A DNA stretch of 64,000 nt from Pseudomonas vlassakiae (GCF_014269035.2 NZ_JABWRP020000004.1:248001-312000), one strand, 5' to 3'; shown: positions 10,848 through 20,503, counted from the stretch's first letter. Translations and numbers: made by a program. The notes: generated by a model not told the origin, from the sequence alone.

Positions 10848-11438
10848 ATGAATGCATTGTCCGGCGCCGCGATCTTCGTGGTGCAAACCCTGGTCAGCCT
10901 GTACCTGGTGATCGTCCTGCTGCGCTTCGTGCTGCAACTGGTCAAGGCCAATTTCTACAACCCGCTGAGCCAGTTCGCCGTGCGCGCAACCCAGCCATTG
11001 CTCAAGCCGATCCGCCGGGTGATTCCGAGCATCGGCGGCCTCGATACCTCGTCGCTGCTGCTGGCGATCGTCATCCAGGCGCTGCTGATGGGCTTCGTGC
11101 TGATGGTCACCTACGGCACCTTCGGCGACGTGCTGCACCTGCTGATGTGGGCCATCATCGGTATCACCTCGCTGTTCCTGAAAATATTCTGGGTGGCGAT
11201 GATCGTCATGGTGATCGTGTCCTGGGTCGCACCGAACAGCCACAACCCGGCTGCGGAGCTTGCCTGGCAGATCAGCGAACCGGTGCTGGCACCGTTCCGC
11301 CGTATCGTGCCCAACCTGGGCGGCATGGACATCTCGCCGATCTTCGCCTTCCTGGCGATCCAGGTGATCCAGTCATTCGTCATGCCGCCGCTGGCCGCGT
11401 ATGCCGGCATGCCACAGGAACTGTGGCGGATGATCTGA
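10848..11438 (+). CDS. yggT: YggT family membrane protein
   Basis: 196-residue inner-membrane protein with two tandem YGGT units: PLSQFAVRATQPLLKPIRRVIPSIGGLD in the first half is echoed by the segment around EPVLAPFRRIVPNLGGMD in the second. Hydrophobic helices flank each. The ATG at 10848 sits after AAGGAGCTGTTG; the longer upstream frame runs through proC and is discarded. The family is implicated in osmotic tolerance and membrane organisation; its biochemical role is unknown. It is the third gene of the yggS-proC-yggT run. Confidence 0.88.
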   Translation: MNALSGAAIFVVQTLVSLYLVIVLLRFVLQLVKANFYNPLSQFAVRATQPLLKPIRRVIPSIGGLDTSSLLLAIVIQALLMGFVLMVTYGTFGDVLHLLMWAIIGITSLFLKIFWVAMIVMVIVSWVAPNSHNPAAELAWQISEPVLAPFRRIVPNLGGMDISPIFAFLAIQVIQSFVMPPLAAYAGMPQELWRMI

Positions 11439-11465
11439 GCCCAGGCACTGCTGCTGACCTCCCGT

Positions 11466-11483
11466 GGCAAGCCTTCGCTTGCC
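11466..11483. other. Stable hairpin in the yggT-metX intergenic region
   Basis: GGCAAGC (11466-11472), loop CTTC, GCTTGCC (11477-11483). There is no T-tract, so it is not a standard terminator; it could mark the end of the yggT transcript or lie in a metX leader. Confidence 0.4.
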
Positions 11484-11536
11484 GCTGGGGGGAGTGCTCT
11501 TTAGACTTACGCCTCCGTCAAGCGTGAGCAGGGTCG

Positions 11537-12676
11537 ATGTCCACTGTCCTTCCCGAAGATTCCGTCGGTCTGGTTACACCGCAAATTGCCAGCTTCGATG
11601 AACCGCTGGCCTTGGCCTGCGGCCGTTCGCTGAACAGCTACGAGCTGGTCTACGAGACCTATGGCACCCTGAATGCCAGCGCGAGCAATGCCGTGCTGAT
11701 CTGCCATGCCCTGTCCGGCCATCACCATGCCGCAGGCTACCATGCCACCACCGACCGCAAGCCGGGCTGGTGGGACAGCTGCATCGGCCCCGGCAAGCCG
11801 ATCGACACCAACCGCTTCTTCGTGGTCAGCCTGAACAACCTCGGCGGCTGCAATGGCAGCACCGGCCCGAGCAGCGTCAATCCGGCCACCGGCAAGCCTT
11901 ATGGCGCCGAGTTCCCGGTACTGACCGTTGAAGACTGGGTGCATAGCCAGGCGCGCCTGGCTGACCGCCTGGGCATCCAGCAGTGGGCGGCCATCGTGGG
12001 CGGCAGCCTGGGGGGCATGCAGGCCCTGCAATGGACCATCACCTACCCTGATCGTGTGCGTCACTGTGTGGATATCGCCTCGGCCCCCAAACTGTCGGCG
12101 CAGAACATCGCCTTCAACGAAGTGGCACGCCAGGCCATCCTTACCGACCCTGAGTTCCACGGCGGCTCGTTCCAGGACCAGGGCGTGATCCCCAAGCGCG
12201 GCCTCATGCTGGCGCGCATGGTCGGCCACATCACGTACCTGTCCGACGACTCGATGGGTGAGAAATTCGGCCGCGAGCTGAAGAGCGACAAGCTCAACTA
12301 CGACTTCCACAGTGTCGAGTTCCAGGTCGAAAGCTACCTGCGCTATCAGGGCGAGGAGTTTTCCGGCCGCTTCGACGCCAACACCTACCTGCTGATGACC
12401 AAGGCCCTGGACTACTTCGACCCGGCCGCTGCCAATGGCGGCGACCTGGCGGCGACCCTGGCCCACGTCAAGGCGGATTACTGCATCATGTCGTTCACCA
12501 CCGACTGGCGCTTCTCGCCGGCCCGCTCGCGGGAGATCGTCGACGCGCTGATGGCGGCCCGCAAGAACGTCTGTTATCTGGAGATCGATTCGCCTTACGG
12601 CCACGATGCCTTCCTGATACCCACGCCTCGCTACATGCAGGGTTTCGCGAACTACATGAACCGCATCGTCATCTGA
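11537..12676 (+). CDS. metX: Homoserine O-acyltransferase (MetX; probably succinyl-specific)
   Basis: Acylates homoserine at the first committed step of methionine synthesis. 379 residues of alpha/beta-hydrolase fold. The nucleophile is Ser157 in [13 protein letters not shown], His356 lies in the YGHDAF motif, and the acid is expected near TTDWRFSP. Pseudomonas MetX enzymes of this type are known to use succinyl-CoA, so the succinyltransferase label (metXS) is likely but inferred. The ATG at 11537 follows GAGCAGGGTCG. metW follows after 7 bases, the usual metX-metW pairing. Confidence 0.93.
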   Translation: MSTVLPEDSVGLVTPQIASFDEPLALACGRSLNSYELVYETYGTLNASASNAVLICHALSGHHHAAGYHATTDRKPGWWDSCIGPGKPIDTNRFFVVSLNNLGGCNGSTGPSSVNPATGKPYGAEFPVLTVEDWVHSQARLADRLGIQQWAAIVGGSLGGMQALQWTITYPDRVRHCVDIASAPKLSAQNIAFNEVARQAILTDPEFHGGSFQDQGVIPKRGLMLARMVGHITYLSDDSMGEKFGRELKSDKLNYDFHSVEFQVESYLRYQGEEFSGRFDANTYLLMTKALDYFDPAAANGGDLAATLAHVKADYCIMSFTTDWRFSPARSREIVDALMAARKNVCYLEIDSPYGHDAFLIPTPRYMQGFANYMNRIVI

Positions 12677-12683
12677 GGACAGC

Positions 12684-13304
12684 ATGAGAGCCGATCTGGA
12701 AATCATCCACGACTGGATTCCCGCCGGCAGCCGGGTACTCGACCTGGGCTGCGGCAGTGGCGAGCTGCTGGCCTCGCTGCGTGACCGCAAGCAGGTCACC
12801 GGCTATGGCCTGGAAATCGACCCCGACAACATCGCTGCCTGCGTGGCGAGGGGCGTGAACGTCATCGAGCAGGACCTCGACAAGGGCCTGGGCAACTTTG
12901 CCAGCAACAGCTTCGACGTGGTAATCATGACCCAGGCCCTGCAGGCCGTGGAGTACCCGGACCGCATCCTCGACGAGATGCTGCGGGTGGGCCGCCAGTG
13001 CATCATCACGTTCCCCAACTTCGGCCACTGGCGCTGCCGCTGGTACCTGGCCACCAAGGGGCGCATGCCGGTCTCGGACTTCATGCCGTACACCTGGTAC
13101 AACACGCCGAACATCCACTTCTGCACCTTCGCCGACTTCGAAGAGCTGTGCCATGAGCGCCGCGCCAAGGTCCTTGACCGCCTGGCCGTCGACCACTTGC
13201 ACCGTAACGGGTGGGGCGGGCGGCTTTGGCCTAATCTTCTAGGTGAAATCGGCATCTATCGCGTCAGCAGCCCGGGCCTGCAGGAGCATCAACTGGCGGT
13301 CTGA
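12684..13304 (+). CDS. metW: Methionine biosynthesis protein MetW
   Basis: SAM-dependent methyltransferase-fold protein needed with MetX for methionine synthesis in pseudomonads; recent work on the family sees it as a partner activating MetX. 206 residues. Motif I VLDLGCGSGE at 18-27, ITFPNFGHWRCRWYL, and the MetW-typical YTWYNTPNIHFCTFADFEEL segment are present. It lies directly behind metX and is probably translationally linked. Confidence 0.94.
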   Translation: MRADLEIIHDWIPAGSRVLDLGCGSGELLASLRDRKQVTGYGLEIDPDNIAACVARGVNVIEQDLDKGLGNFASNSFDVVIMTQALQAVEYPDRILDEMLRVGRQCIITFPNFGHWRCRWYLATKGRMPVSDFMPYTWYNTPNIHFCTFADFEELCHERRAKVLDRLAVDHLHRNGWGGRLWPNLLGEIGIYRVSSPGLQEHQLAV

Positions 13305-13326
13305 CGCCCACCGGAGGACTCGCACC

Positions 13327-13761
13327 ATGCGTCGCCTAGCCCTGTTCCTGATCAGCCTGTGCCTGGCCCTGCCAGTGATGGCGGCCGATGCCGCCCGACC
13401 TGAGCGCAAGGAAGTCTTCGGCGACGTGACGGTGCACTACAGCGCCTTCACCTCAAGCCTGTTGCAACCGGACATCGCCGCTGCCACCGGGCTCAACCGG
13501 AGCAAGAACCAAGGCGTGCTCAACATCGCTGTGCTCAAGGCCGACAAGCCCGCCATGGCGGTGGTCAGCGGCAAGGTGAAGGACCTGACCGGGCGCACCA
13601 GCCCGCTGTCGTTCAAGCAGATAACCGACCAGGGTGCGGTGTATTACATCGCCCAGTTCAAGATCGAGCAGGCCGAGACCCTGACCTTCGAGCTGACTGT
13701 CGAAACCGGCGGGGTCAGCCATCAACTCAGTTTCAACCAGGAAGTGTTCCCAGGCGAATGA
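13327..13761 (+). CDS. Exported DUF4426 protein
   Basis: 144-residue predicted periplasmic protein. The signal peptide [20 protein letters not shown] is followed by an all-beta-looking domain with the segments [14 protein letters not shown] and [11 protein letters not shown]. The ATG at 13327 is preceded by CGGAGGACTCGCACC, a strong binding site; the longer frame begins inside metW. Function is unknown. The stop overlaps the rdgB start (ATGATG), placing it inside the metX-metW-rdgB-hemW operon. Confidence 0.85.
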   Translation: MRRLALFLISLCLALPVMAADAARPERKEVFGDVTVHYSAFTSSLLQPDIAAATGLNRSKNQGVLNIAVLKADKPAMAVVSGKVKDLTGRTSPLSFKQITDQGAVYYIAQFKIEQAETLTFELTVETGGVSHQLSFNQEVFPGE

Positions 13762-14354
13762 TGAATTTCCAGCAACTCGTATTGGCCAGCCACAACGCCG
13801 GCAAACTCAAGGAACTCCAGGCCATGCTCGGCCAGTCCGTGCAGCTGCGCTCGATCGGTGAGTTCAGCCAGGTAGAACCTGAAGAGACCGGCCTGTCGTT
13901 CGTCGAGAACGCCATCCTCAAGGCCCGCAACGCTGCGCGCATCTCCGGCCTGCCGGCGCTGGCCGACGATTCCGGCCTGGCAGTTGACTTCCTCGGCGGC
14001 GCGCCAGGCATCTACTCGGCGCGCTATGCCGACGGCAAAGGTGATGCGGCGAACAACGCCAAGCTGCTCGAAGCCTTGAAGGACGTGCCGCCAGAGCAGC
14101 GCGGTGCCCAGTTCGTCTGCGTACTGGCCCTGGTGCGCCATGCCGACGACCCACTACCGATCCTTTGCGAAGGCCTGTGGCACGGCAGCATCCTGTTCGA
14201 GGCCAGCGGCGAGCATGGCTTCGGTTACGACCCGCTGTTCTGGGTGCCGGAGCGCAAGTGCTCCAGCGCAGACCTTGCGCCTGCGGATAAGAACCAGCTC
14301 AGCCACCGCGCCCGCGCCATGGCCCTGCTGCGTCAACGTCTGGGCCTGGCATGA
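13758..14354 (+). CDS. rdgB: RdgB/HAM1 XTP/dITP pyrophosphatase
   Basis: Cleans the nucleotide pool by hydrolysing dITP, XTP and ITP to monophosphates. 198 residues (197 if the second ATG at 13761 is used). Seen: [14 protein letters not shown] at the N-terminus (substrate/phosphate loop), [18 protein letters not shown], the [20 protein letters not shown] catalytic region, and GFGYDPLFW near the C-terminus. The start overlaps the preceding stop, and its own stop overlaps the hemW start by four bases (ATGA). Confidence 0.95.
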   Translation: MMNFQQLVLASHNAGKLKELQAMLGQSVQLRSIGEFSQVEPEETGLSFVENAILKARNAARISGLPALADDSGLAVDFLGGAPGIYSARYADGKGDAANNAKLLEALKDVPPEQRGAQFVCVLALVRHADDPLPILCEGLWHGSILFEASGEHGFGYDPLFWVPERKCSSADLAPADKNQLSHRARAMALLRQRLGLA

Positions 14355-15526
14355 TCGCATCGCTGTCCGAAGCCGGCGCGGTGGCGCTCACCCGCCTGCC
14401 GCCGCTGGCCCTGTACATCCACATCCCGTGGTGCGTGCGCAAATGCCCGTACTGCGACTTCAACTCCCATGCTGCCGGGCCAGAGCTGCCGGAAGAGGCT
14501 TACGTCGACGCGCTGCTGACGGATCTCGACCTGGAGCTGGCCGCGGCCCAAGGCCGGACCCTGTCGTCGATTTTCTTCGGCGGCGGTACCCCGAGCTTGT
14601 TCAGTGCCAATTCCCTGGGGCGCCTGCTGCGTGGCGTGGAGCAACGCATCCCGTTCGCAGCAGACATCGAGATCACGCTCGAGGCCAACCCAGGCACCTT
14701 CGAGCAAGAGAAGTTCAAGGCCTACCGGCAGACCGGTATCAACCGCCTGTCCATTGGCGTACAGAGCTTCCAGCCGGCCAAACTCGAAGCGCTGGGCCGC
14801 ATCCATAACGGCGACGAAGCGATCCACGCCGCTGGCATGGCGCGCGCGGCCGGCTTCGACAACTTCAACATGGACCTGATGCACGGCCTGCCTGACCAGT
14901 CGCTGGACGACGCGCTGGGTGACCTGCGTCAGGCCATCGACCTCGGGCCGACGCACCTGTCGTGGTACCAGCTGACGGTCGAGCCGAATACGGTGTTCTG
15001 GAACCAGCCTCCGGAGCTGCCTGAAGATGACATCCTCTGGGATATTCAGGAGGCCGGCCAAGCGCTGATGGCGGCCAACGGTTTCAGGCAGTACGAAGTT
15101 TCGGCCTATGCCCAGGCTGACCGCGCTGCCCGGCACAACCTCAACTACTGGCGCTTCGGTGATTTCATCGGCATCGGTGCCGGGGCCCACGGCAAGCTGA
15201 CCTTTGCCGATGGCCGCATCCTGCGTACCTGGAAGACCCGCCTGCCCAAGGACTACCTGAACCTGGCCAAACCGTTCAAGGCCGGCGAGAAGCTGCTGCC
15301 GGTGGATGAGCTGCCGTTCGAGTTCCTGATGAACGCCCTGCGCCTCACCGATGGCGTGGAAGCCGAGCTGTTCACCCAGCGCACCGGGCTGCCCCTGGCG
15401 CAGCTGGCCGAAGCCCGCCGCGCCGCCGAACAAAAGGGCCTTTTGCAGGTCGAACCGGATCGACTGGTGGCCACGCCACGCGGCCAGCTGTTCCTCAATG
15501 ACCTGCTGCAGTATTTCTTGACCTAA
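14351..15526 (+). CDS. hemW: Radical SAM heme chaperone HemW
   Basis: HemN-like protein that binds heme and a [4Fe-4S] cluster; HemW proteins act in heme delivery rather than as coproporphyrinogen dehydrogenase. 391 residues. The radical-SAM cysteines are Cys28, Cys32 and Cys35 in [14 protein letters not shown]. The [10 protein letters not shown] loop and RLSIGVQSF are present. The short HemW-type N-terminus and the rdgB-hemW overlap support HemW over HemN. It is older practice to call this a HemN-like oxidase. Confidence 0.92.
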   Translation: MIASLSEAGAVALTRLPPLALYIHIPWCVRKCPYCDFNSHAAGPELPEEAYVDALLTDLDLELAAAQGRTLSSIFFGGGTPSLFSANSLGRLLRGVEQRIPFAADIEITLEANPGTFEQEKFKAYRQTGINRLSIGVQSFQPAKLEALGRIHNGDEAIHAAGMARAAGFDNFNMDLMHGLPDQSLDDALGDLRQAIDLGPTHLSWYQLTVEPNTVFWNQPPELPEDDILWDIQEAGQALMAANGFRQYEVSAYAQADRAARHNLNYWRFGDFIGIGAGAHGKLTFADGRILRTWKTRLPKDYLNLAKPFKAGEKLLPVDELPFEFLMNALRLTDGVEAELFTQRTGLPLAQLAEARRAAEQKGLLQVEPDRLVATPRGQLFLNDLLQYFLT

Positions 15527-15535
15527 GGATGACCC

Positions 15536-15862
15536 ATGGATCTGGTACTTGATCTGCTCGCCACGGTTTCGCGCTGGAGCCGCAGCAATCTGTCTGAGAT
15601 ATCCCTGGCCCTGGTAGGCTGCCTGCTGGTGCTGTTCGGCACCGACATCAAAGGCTGGGTGGACCAGCGCCTGGGGGCTTTGGCGGGTGCGCTGCGGGTG
15701 CCGGTGATGGCTGCCCTGGTGATGATCGGCAGCGGTGCGGCGCTGATCTATGCCACGCCCTGGGTGGTGAAGGGATTGGCGCAATTCAACAACTACGCGT
15801 TGGCGCCAGTGTTGCTGGTAGTGCTGGTGTTGATTGGCGTGGTAGCCGATCGCCGCGGTTAA
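15536..15862 (+). CDS. DUF3392 family membrane protein
   Basis: 108-residue inner-membrane protein with about three hydrophobic segments (near 22-37, 52-72 and 83-104) and a short amphipathic N-terminus MDLVLDLLATVSRWSR. It begins 9 bases after hemW behind AAGGATGACCC and is probably the last gene of that operon. Function is unknown. Confidence 0.8.
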   Translation: MDLVLDLLATVSRWSRSNLSEISLALVGCLLVLFGTDIKGWVDQRLGALAGALRVPVMAALVMIGSGAALIYATPWVVKGLAQFNNYALAPVLLVVLVLIGVVADRRG

Positions 15863-15873
15863 GCCTGCTAAAA

Positions 15874-15897
15874 GCTGCCCCGGAGAACCAGGGCAGC
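15874..15897 (-). terminator. Possible minus-strand terminator
   Basis: GCTGCCC (15874-15880) and GGGCAGC (15891-15897) pair around a 10-base loop. Read on the minus strand the stem is followed by TTTTAG, so it could end a transcript covering the small ORF at 15917-16027. Weak T-tract. Confidence 0.35.
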
Positions 15898-15916
15898 CCT
15901 ACCACCTGACTAGCCC

Positions 15917-16027
15917 TTACTGGGCATCATCGAAGTGGTCGCGCATGAAGTCTCTTGCGGTCTTGAGCACAGTCAAGATCCGGATGAGCTTCCAGACGCG
16001 GCTCAGCGCATCAAGCAAACGCTTCAT
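15917..16027 (-). CDS. Possible 36-residue amphipathic small protein
   Basis: The ATG at 16027 is preceded at 9 bases by GGAGG on the minus strand. The product is a basic/hydrophobic helix (RVWKLIRILTVLKTARDF) with an acidic tail (HFDDAQ). The ribosome-binding site and a downstream hairpin with a T-run are the only support. I recognise no homologue. It could be a membrane-active small protein, a toxin-like peptide or chance. Confidence 0.3.
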   Translation of the reverse strand: MKRLLDALSRVWKLIRILTVLKTARDFMRDHFDDAQ

Positions 16028-16410
16028 ATGCCTTGGCCTCCGTGTTGGCGGGCCAATCTTCCAGCATCTAACCGGCGCTTCGATGCCTTCGAAAACCGTG
16101 TGACAGCATTCGGTGAAGTGGCCAGGTCAATGGCCCTTCGAACAATTCACCGGCACGGTTCTCAGGCCGTGTCGAAGGGGCCGGAAAGCAGAATTCTTCG
16201 CCTACCCGGCCCATCACCGAAATTATCCACACTGGAGCAGCGCAATGATACTTGGGATACGCGTTCGAAGCTGTTAACCACTCCGACACACTTGATGCTG
16301 AATATGTCTCATCATTGACCCATCGTCTCAGGCTGCCTATGATCCCCTGACCGTGTGGCGGCTTTCGGTGAAGCCCCGGAGCGAAGGATACTCAGTCCTG
16401 TCGCTCCCAT

Positions 16411-16442
16411 AAAAAAACCGCTCTTCTCAGAGCGGTTTTTTT
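16411..16442. terminator. Strong bidirectional intrinsic terminator downstream of trmB
   Basis: A-tract 16411-16417, 8-bp arms ACCGCTCT/AGAGCGGT (16417-16424 and 16429-16436) with a TCTC loop, T-tract to 16442. It can stop thiS-thiG-trmB transcription from the right and any plus-strand transcript from the gene-poor region. Confidence 0.85.
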
Positions 16443-16491
16443 CGCCTGCATTTCTACAGGCCTCAGCGTATCGAAAGGCTCAATCCGCCAA

Positions 16492-17214
16492 TCAATCCAC
16501 CTTTTCGAACTTCAAATCCCACACCCCATGCCCCAGCCGCTCGCCACGGCGTTCGAACTTGGTGATCGGGCGCTCTTCAGGGCGTGGCACGTAGGTGCCG
16601 TCTTTAGCACGGTTGCGATAGCCCGGGGCGGCGCTCATCACTTCCAGCATGTACTCGGCATACGGCTCCCAGTCGGTCGCCATGTGGAACACGCCACCGG
16701 GCTTGAGCTTGCGGCGCACCAGCTCGGCGAACTCCAGCTGGACGATGCGGCGCTTGTGGTGACGCGCCTTGTGCCATGGGTCCGGGAAGAACAGCATCAG
16801 GCGGTCGAGGCTGTTGTCGGCCACGCAGCGGTTGAGCACTTCGATCGCATCGCAGTCATACACCCGCAGGTTCTTCAGGCCTTGGGTCAGCACGCCGTTG
16901 AGCAGCGCGCCGACACCCGGACGGTGTACCTCGACACCGATGAAGTCCTGTTCAGGCGCGGCAGCGGCCATTTCCAGCAGGGAATGGCCCATGCCGAAGC
17001 CGATCTCCAGGGTACGCGGCGCCGAACGGCCGAATACCTGGTCGTAGTCCACCGGGCTGTCGGCCAGCGGCAGGATGAACTGCGGGCCGCCCTGGTCGAG
17101 GCCACGTTGCTGGCCTTCGGTCATGCGCCCGGCGCGCATCACGAAGCTCTTGATGCGGCGGTGTGGGCGCTGGTCGCCGTCGGTGGAAATCGGCGTATCT
17201 TGCGAGTCAGTCAT
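16492..17214 (-). CDS. trmB: tRNA (guanine-N7-)-methyltransferase
   Basis: Makes m7G46 in the variable loop of tRNAs using SAM. 240 residues. The motif-I region [14 protein letters not shown], the acceptor-binding [16 protein letters not shown] and the downstream [11 protein letters not shown] are typical TrmB. The N-terminus carries a family-typical, poorly conserved extension. It starts 9 bases after the thiG stop, so thiS-thiG-trmB probably form one transcript. Confidence 0.96.
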   Translation of the reverse strand: MTDSQDTPISTDGDQRPHRRIKSFVMRAGRMTEGQQRGLDQGGPQFILPLADSPVDYDQVFGRSAPRTLEIGFGMGHSLLEMAAAAPEQDFIGVEVHRPGVGALLNGVLTQGLKNLRVYDCDAIEVLNRCVADNSLDRLMLFFPDPWHKARHHKRRIVQLEFAELVRRKLKPGGVFHMATDWEPYAEYMLEVMSAAPGYRNRAKDGTYVPRPEERPITKFERRGERLGHGVWDLKFEKVD

Positions 17215-17223
17215 CAGGGGCTC

Positions 17224-18036
17224 TTACTTGATCAGACCATCCAGCGGCGAAGAGGCGCTGGCGTAAAGTTTTTTCGGCATGCGGCCGGCCAGGTAGGCCA
17301 TGCGGCCAGCGAGGATGGCGTGCTTCATGGCCTCGGCCATCAGCACAGGCTGCTGGGCGTGGGCGATGGCGGAGTTCATCAGCACGGCTTCACAGCCCAT
17401 TTCCATGGCGATGGTGGCGTCGGAAGCCGTACCAACACCCGCGTCAACCAGCACCGGCACCTTCGATTCTTCAAGGATGATCTGCAGGTTGTAGGGGTTG
17501 CAGATACCCAGGCCAGTGCCGATCAGACCGGCCAGCGGCATCACCGCGATGCAGCCGGCTTCGGCCAGCTGGCGGGCGATGATCGGATCGTCGCTGGTGT
17601 AGACCATCACGTCGAAGCCGTCCTTGACCAGCACTTCGGCGGCCTTGAGGGTTTCGATCACATTGGGGAACAGGGTTTTCTGGTCGGCCAGCACTTCCAG
17701 CTTCACCAGGGTGCGCGATTCGTGGGACTTGTGGCCATCGAGCAACTCGCGGGCCAGACGGCAGGTACGCACCGCCTCGACAGCATCGAAACAACCTGCG
17801 GTGTTTGGCAGGATGGTGTATTTGTCGGGCGACAGCACGTCGAGCAGGTTCGGCTCGCCCGCATTCTGGCCAAGGTTGGTCCGGCGCACGGCCACGGTGA
17901 CGATCTCGGCACCCGAAGCCTCGGTGGCCAAGCGGGTTTCTTCCATGTCACGGTACTTGCCGGTGCCGACCAGCAGGCGCGACTGGAAAGTGCGCCCGGC
18001 CAGGATGAAGGGCTTGTCGCTACGAACGTTGCTCAT
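17224..18036 (-). CDS. thiG: Thiazole synthase ThiG
   Basis: Forms the thiazole phosphate of thiamine from deoxyxylulose-5-phosphate, dehydroglycine and ThiS thiocarboxylate. The ATG at 18036 ([14 protein letters not shown]) follows a GGAACAAC site; upstream in-frame codons are ignored. 270 residues. The Schiff-base lysine is Lys112 in [34 protein letters not shown] and [11 protein letters not shown] are the conserved TIM-barrel loops. It follows thiS at 52 bases. Confidence 0.97.
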   Translation of the reverse strand: MSNVRSDKPFILAGRTFQSRLLVGTGKYRDMEETRLATEASGAEIVTVAVRRTNLGQNAGEPNLLDVLSPDKYTILPNTAGCFDAVEAVRTCRLARELLDGHKSHESRTLVKLEVLADQKTLFPNVIETLKAAEVLVKDGFDVMVYTSDDPIIARQLAEAGCIAVMPLAGLIGTGLGICNPYNLQIILEESKVPVLVDAGVGTASDATIAMEMGCEAVLMNSAIAHAQQPVLMAEAMKHAILAGRMAYLAGRMPKKLYASASSPLDGLIK

Positions 18037-18088
18037 CGTTGTTCCTCGGGAAAAGATTGCTGGGCTTGCAGGTAATCGCCGGCCCGTT

Positions 18089-18289
18089 TCAGCCGCCACC
18101 AATGGCGTGGACCACTTCGACCTGGTCGCCTTCGCTCAGCTGCGTGCTGTCGTGCTGGCTACGCGGCACGATATCCAGGTTGAGTTCCACCGCCACCCGG
18201 CGCCCGGTCAGTTCCAGGCGGGCCAGCAGGGCCGCGACGCTTTCGCCAGCGGGCACTTCGTAAGGTTCACCGTTCAGTTGAATGCGCAT
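18089..18289 (-). CDS. thiS: Sulfur carrier protein ThiS
   Basis: 66-residue ubiquitin-fold carrier activated as a thiocarboxylate to deliver sulfur to ThiG. The family start [13 protein letters not shown] is at the ATG 18289. The required C-terminal Gly-Gly is present (HAIGGG). Directly upstream of thiG. thiF or another activating enzyme is not in the window. Confidence 0.95.
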   Translation of the reverse strand: MRIQLNGEPYEVPAGESVAALLARLELTGRRVAVELNLDIVPRSQHDSTQLSEGDQVEVVHAIGGG

Positions 18290-18392
18290 GCGCACGGCCA
18301 CCATTGTTCTTTGGGGGCCCGCATTCTAGCGCCGATCCACGCACGAACCCAAGGGCGCTGCACGCCATTAGTCGCGATTGTGGACCGCTTGG

Positions 18393-18764
18393 TCAGCCCA
18401 GGCGCCAGGCAGCCAGGCCCAGGCACAGCCAACCGGCAAGGAAGCACAGGCCGCCGAAAGGGGTGATGATGCCCAGTTTGCCCAGGCCGCTGAGCGTCAG
18501 CAGGTACAAGCTACCGGAGAACAGCACGATCCCCAGGGCGAACAGACCGCCAGCCCAGCCGACCAGGCGCCCCGGCAGGTGCGCCGAAAGCACGGCGACA
18601 CCAAAGATCGCCAGGGCATGCACCAGCTGATAGGTCACCCCCGTTTGGAAAATGGCCAGGTAATCAGCCGTCAGACGGCTCTTCAAGCCATGTGCGGCGA
18701 ACGCGCCCAGGGCGACGCCGGTAAAGCCGAAGAAGGCAGCGAGCATGAGGAAGCTGCGAAGCAT
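18393..18764 (-). CDS. DUF423 family membrane protein
   Basis: 123-residue inner-membrane protein with four hydrophobic segments and the DUF423 signature GAFAAHGLKSRL near the N-terminus, followed by FQTGVTYQLVHALAIF. The ATG at 18764 is preceded by GGAGTCGTCCC. Divergent from mtgA across 64 bases. Function is unknown. Confidence 0.88.
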   Translation of the reverse strand: MLRSFLMLAAFFGFTGVALGAFAAHGLKSRLTADYLAIFQTGVTYQLVHALAIFGVAVLSAHLPGRLVGWAGGLFALGIVLFSGSLYLLTLSGLGKLGIITPFGGLCFLAGWLCLGLAAWRLG

Positions 18765-18789
18765 GGGACGACTCCTTGTATCGGGTCTG

Positions 18790-18795
18790 TATAAT
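18790..18795 (+). promoter_or_regulatory. Perfect -10 hexamer upstream of mtgA
   Basis: TATAAT 34 bases before the mtgA ATG. No good -35 is present at 16-18 bp, so promoter strength is uncertain. Confidence 0.35.
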
Positions 18796-18828
18796 GGCCC
18801 GTTCCACCGGTCCGGCCAAGCCATCGCC

Positions 18829-19539
18829 ATGCTGTCATCCATTCTCCGCCGCCTCGCCCGCGCCCTGCTCTGGTTCGCTGCCGGCAGCATCGTGCTGGTG
18901 CTGGTGTTTCGCTGGGTACCACCGCCTGGCACGGCCTTGATGCTCGAACGCAAGGTGCAATCATGGGTGAGCGGCGAGCCGATTGACCTGCAACGCGACT
19001 GGGAGCCGTGGGAGAACATCTCCGACGAACTCAAGGTGGCAGTCATCGCCGGTGAAGACCAGAAGTTTGCCAGCCATTGGGGCTTCGACATTCCGGCCAT
19101 CCAGGCGGCGCTGGCGTACAACGAGCGTGGCGGCAGCATTCGTGGCGCCAGCACCCTGACCCAGCAGGTAGCCAAGAACCTGTTCCTGTGGTCGGGCCGC
19201 AGCTGGTTCCGCAAGGGGCTGGAGGCCTGGTTCACGGGGCTGATCGAACTGTTCTGGTCGAAGGAGCGGATTCTTGAGGTTTACCTGAACAGCGCCGAGT
19301 GGGGCAAAGGCGTATTCGGCGCCCAGGCCGCGGCGCGTTATCACTTTGGTGTCGATGCCAGCCGACTGACCCGCCAGCAGGCCGCACAACTGGCCGCCGT
19401 GCTACCGAGCCCGATCAAATGGAGTGCCAGCCGGCCCAGCGCCTATGTGGCAAGCCGGGCGGGCTGGATTCGCCGGCAGATGAGCCAGCTCGGCGGGCCC
19501 AGCTACCTGATGCAACTGGACAGCTCGCGCAGGCCGTAA
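18829..19539 (+). CDS. mtgA: Monofunctional biosynthetic peptidoglycan transglycosylase
   Basis: Polymerises lipid II into glycan strands at the outer face of the inner membrane. 236 residues from the ATG at 18829: one N-terminal membrane anchor (about 11-28) and a GT51 domain. The catalytic Glu is Glu76 in IAGEDQKFASHWGFD. GASTLTQQVAKNLFLW and KERILEVYLNSAEWGKGVFGAQAAA are the conserved motifs. No transpeptidase domain, as expected. A terminator follows. Confidence 0.95.
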   Translation: MLSSILRRLARALLWFAAGSIVLVLVFRWVPPPGTALMLERKVQSWVSGEPIDLQRDWEPWENISDELKVAVIAGEDQKFASHWGFDIPAIQAALAYNERGGSIRGASTLTQQVAKNLFLWSGRSWFRKGLEAWFTGLIELFWSKERILEVYLNSAEWGKGVFGAQAAARYHFGVDASRLTRQQAAQLAAVLPSPIKWSASRPSAYVASRAGWIRRQMSQLGGPSYLMQLDSSRRP

Positions 19540-19546
19540 ACCCGAC

Positions 19547-19582
19547 AAAAAAGCCGCTCACCCTCTCGGGTCAGCGGCTTTT
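19547..19582. terminator. Bidirectional terminator between mtgA and rpoH
   Basis: AAAAAAGCCGCT pairs with AGCGGCTTTT around a 14-base interval; A/T tails on both sides serve the convergent genes. Confidence 0.85.
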
Positions 19583-19600
19583 CGATGCAGGCAGGTCAGG

Positions 19601-20455
19601 TCAGACGGTGATCAGTGCCTTGACCTTGTTCATTGCATTCTTCTCCAACTGGCGAATACGCTCAGCCGAAACGCTGTACTTGTCAGCCAGCTCATGCAGC
19701 GTGGCCTTTTCTTCCGCCAGCCAGCGCTGGTAGAGGATATCGCGGCTACGGTCATCCAGGCCTTGCAGTGCTTCGTGCAGGTTGCTGGTGGAGTTGTCGC
19801 TCCAGTCGGCATCCTCCAGCTGCACAGCCGGATCGTAGCGGTGGTCTTCCAGATAATGCGCTGGCGACTGGAAGGCGCTGTCGTCATCCGCTTCGGCTGC
19901 CGGGTCGAAGGCCATGTCCTGGCCACTCAGGCGGCTTTCCATCTCGCGCACTTCACGCGGCTCGACGCCGAGGCTTTCCGCCACACGATGCACTTCGTCG
20001 TTGTTCAGCCAGGCCAGGCGCTTCTTCTGGCTGCGCAGGTTGAAGAACAGCTTGCGCTGGGCCTTGGTGGTGGCCACCTTGACGATGCGCCAGTTGCGCA
20101 GGATGAATTCGTGGATCTCTGCCTTGATCCAGTGCACGGCGAAGGACACCAGGCGCACACCCATCTCCGGGTTGAAACGCTTGACCGCCTTCATCAGGCC
20201 GACGTTGCCTTCCTGGATCAGGTCAGCCTGCGCCAGACCGTACCCTGCATAGCTACGTGCGATATGCACAACGAATCGCAGGTGGGCCATCACCATTTGC
20301 CGAGCGGCCTCAAGATCCTGCTCATAGTAGAGACGCTCGGCCAGATCACGCTCCTGCTCGACAGACAGCAGCGGGATGCTGTTGACCGTGTGCACGTAGG
20401 CTTCCAGGTTTGCACCGGGCACCAGGGCATAGGCAGGTTGCAACGATGTGGTCAT
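19601..20455 (-). CDS. rpoH: Heat-shock sigma factor RpoH (sigma-32)
   Basis: Directs RNA polymerase to heat-shock promoters. 284 residues. Sigma region 2 ([17 protein letters not shown]), the RpoH box QRKLFFNLR at 133-141 that distinguishes sigma-32 and takes part in chaperone/FtsH control, and the region 4 helix-turn-helix near the C-terminus ([18 protein letters not shown]) are all present. It is the fourth gene of the ftsY-ftsE-ftsX-rpoH order but has its own promoter region of 111 bases. Confidence 0.97.
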   Translation of the reverse strand: MTTSLQPAYALVPGANLEAYVHTVNSIPLLSVEQERDLAERLYYEQDLEAARQMVMAHLRFVVHIARSYAGYGLAQADLIQEGNVGLMKAVKRFNPEMGVRLVSFAVHWIKAEIHEFILRNWRIVKVATTKAQRKLFFNLRSQKKRLAWLNNDEVHRVAESLGVEPREVREMESRLSGQDMAFDPAAEADDDSAFQSPAHYLEDHRYDPAVQLEDADWSDNSTSNLHEALQGLDDRSRDILYQRWLAEEKATLHELADKYSVSAERIRQLEKNAMNKVKALITV

Positions 20456-20503
20456 TCAAGAACCTCCGACTTACAAAACTCGCGCCTTGTGAGCGCTGCC
20501 TAC

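Larger units (their letters stand above)
15863..16491. other. 629-base stretch without a clear gene
   Basis: Between the DUF3392 gene and trmB. No open frame here looks coding by composition or similarity. What it holds: a hairpin at 15874-15897, a possible 36-residue minus-strand ORF (15917-16027), a second hairpin GAGCGA...TCGCTC (16379-16406), and a strong terminator (16411-16442). Base composition is visibly less GC-rich than the neighbours. The paired hairpin and terminator could be the 3' end of a plus-strand small RNA, or the area could be decayed sequence. Confidence 0.5.

Noticed and set aside
14333..15784. 483-residue frame antisense to hemW and the DUF3392 gene
   Set aside because: It spans two genes with good starts and motifs and has shadow-type composition.
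16068..16289. 73-residue minus-strand frame in the gene-poor region
   Set aside because: No ribosome-binding site and no similarity I can see; it may be decayed sequence but this cannot be shown.
15935..16318. 127-residue plus-strand frame in the gene-poor region
   Set aside because: Composition is unlike coding DNA of this genome, with no start signal and no recognisable motif.
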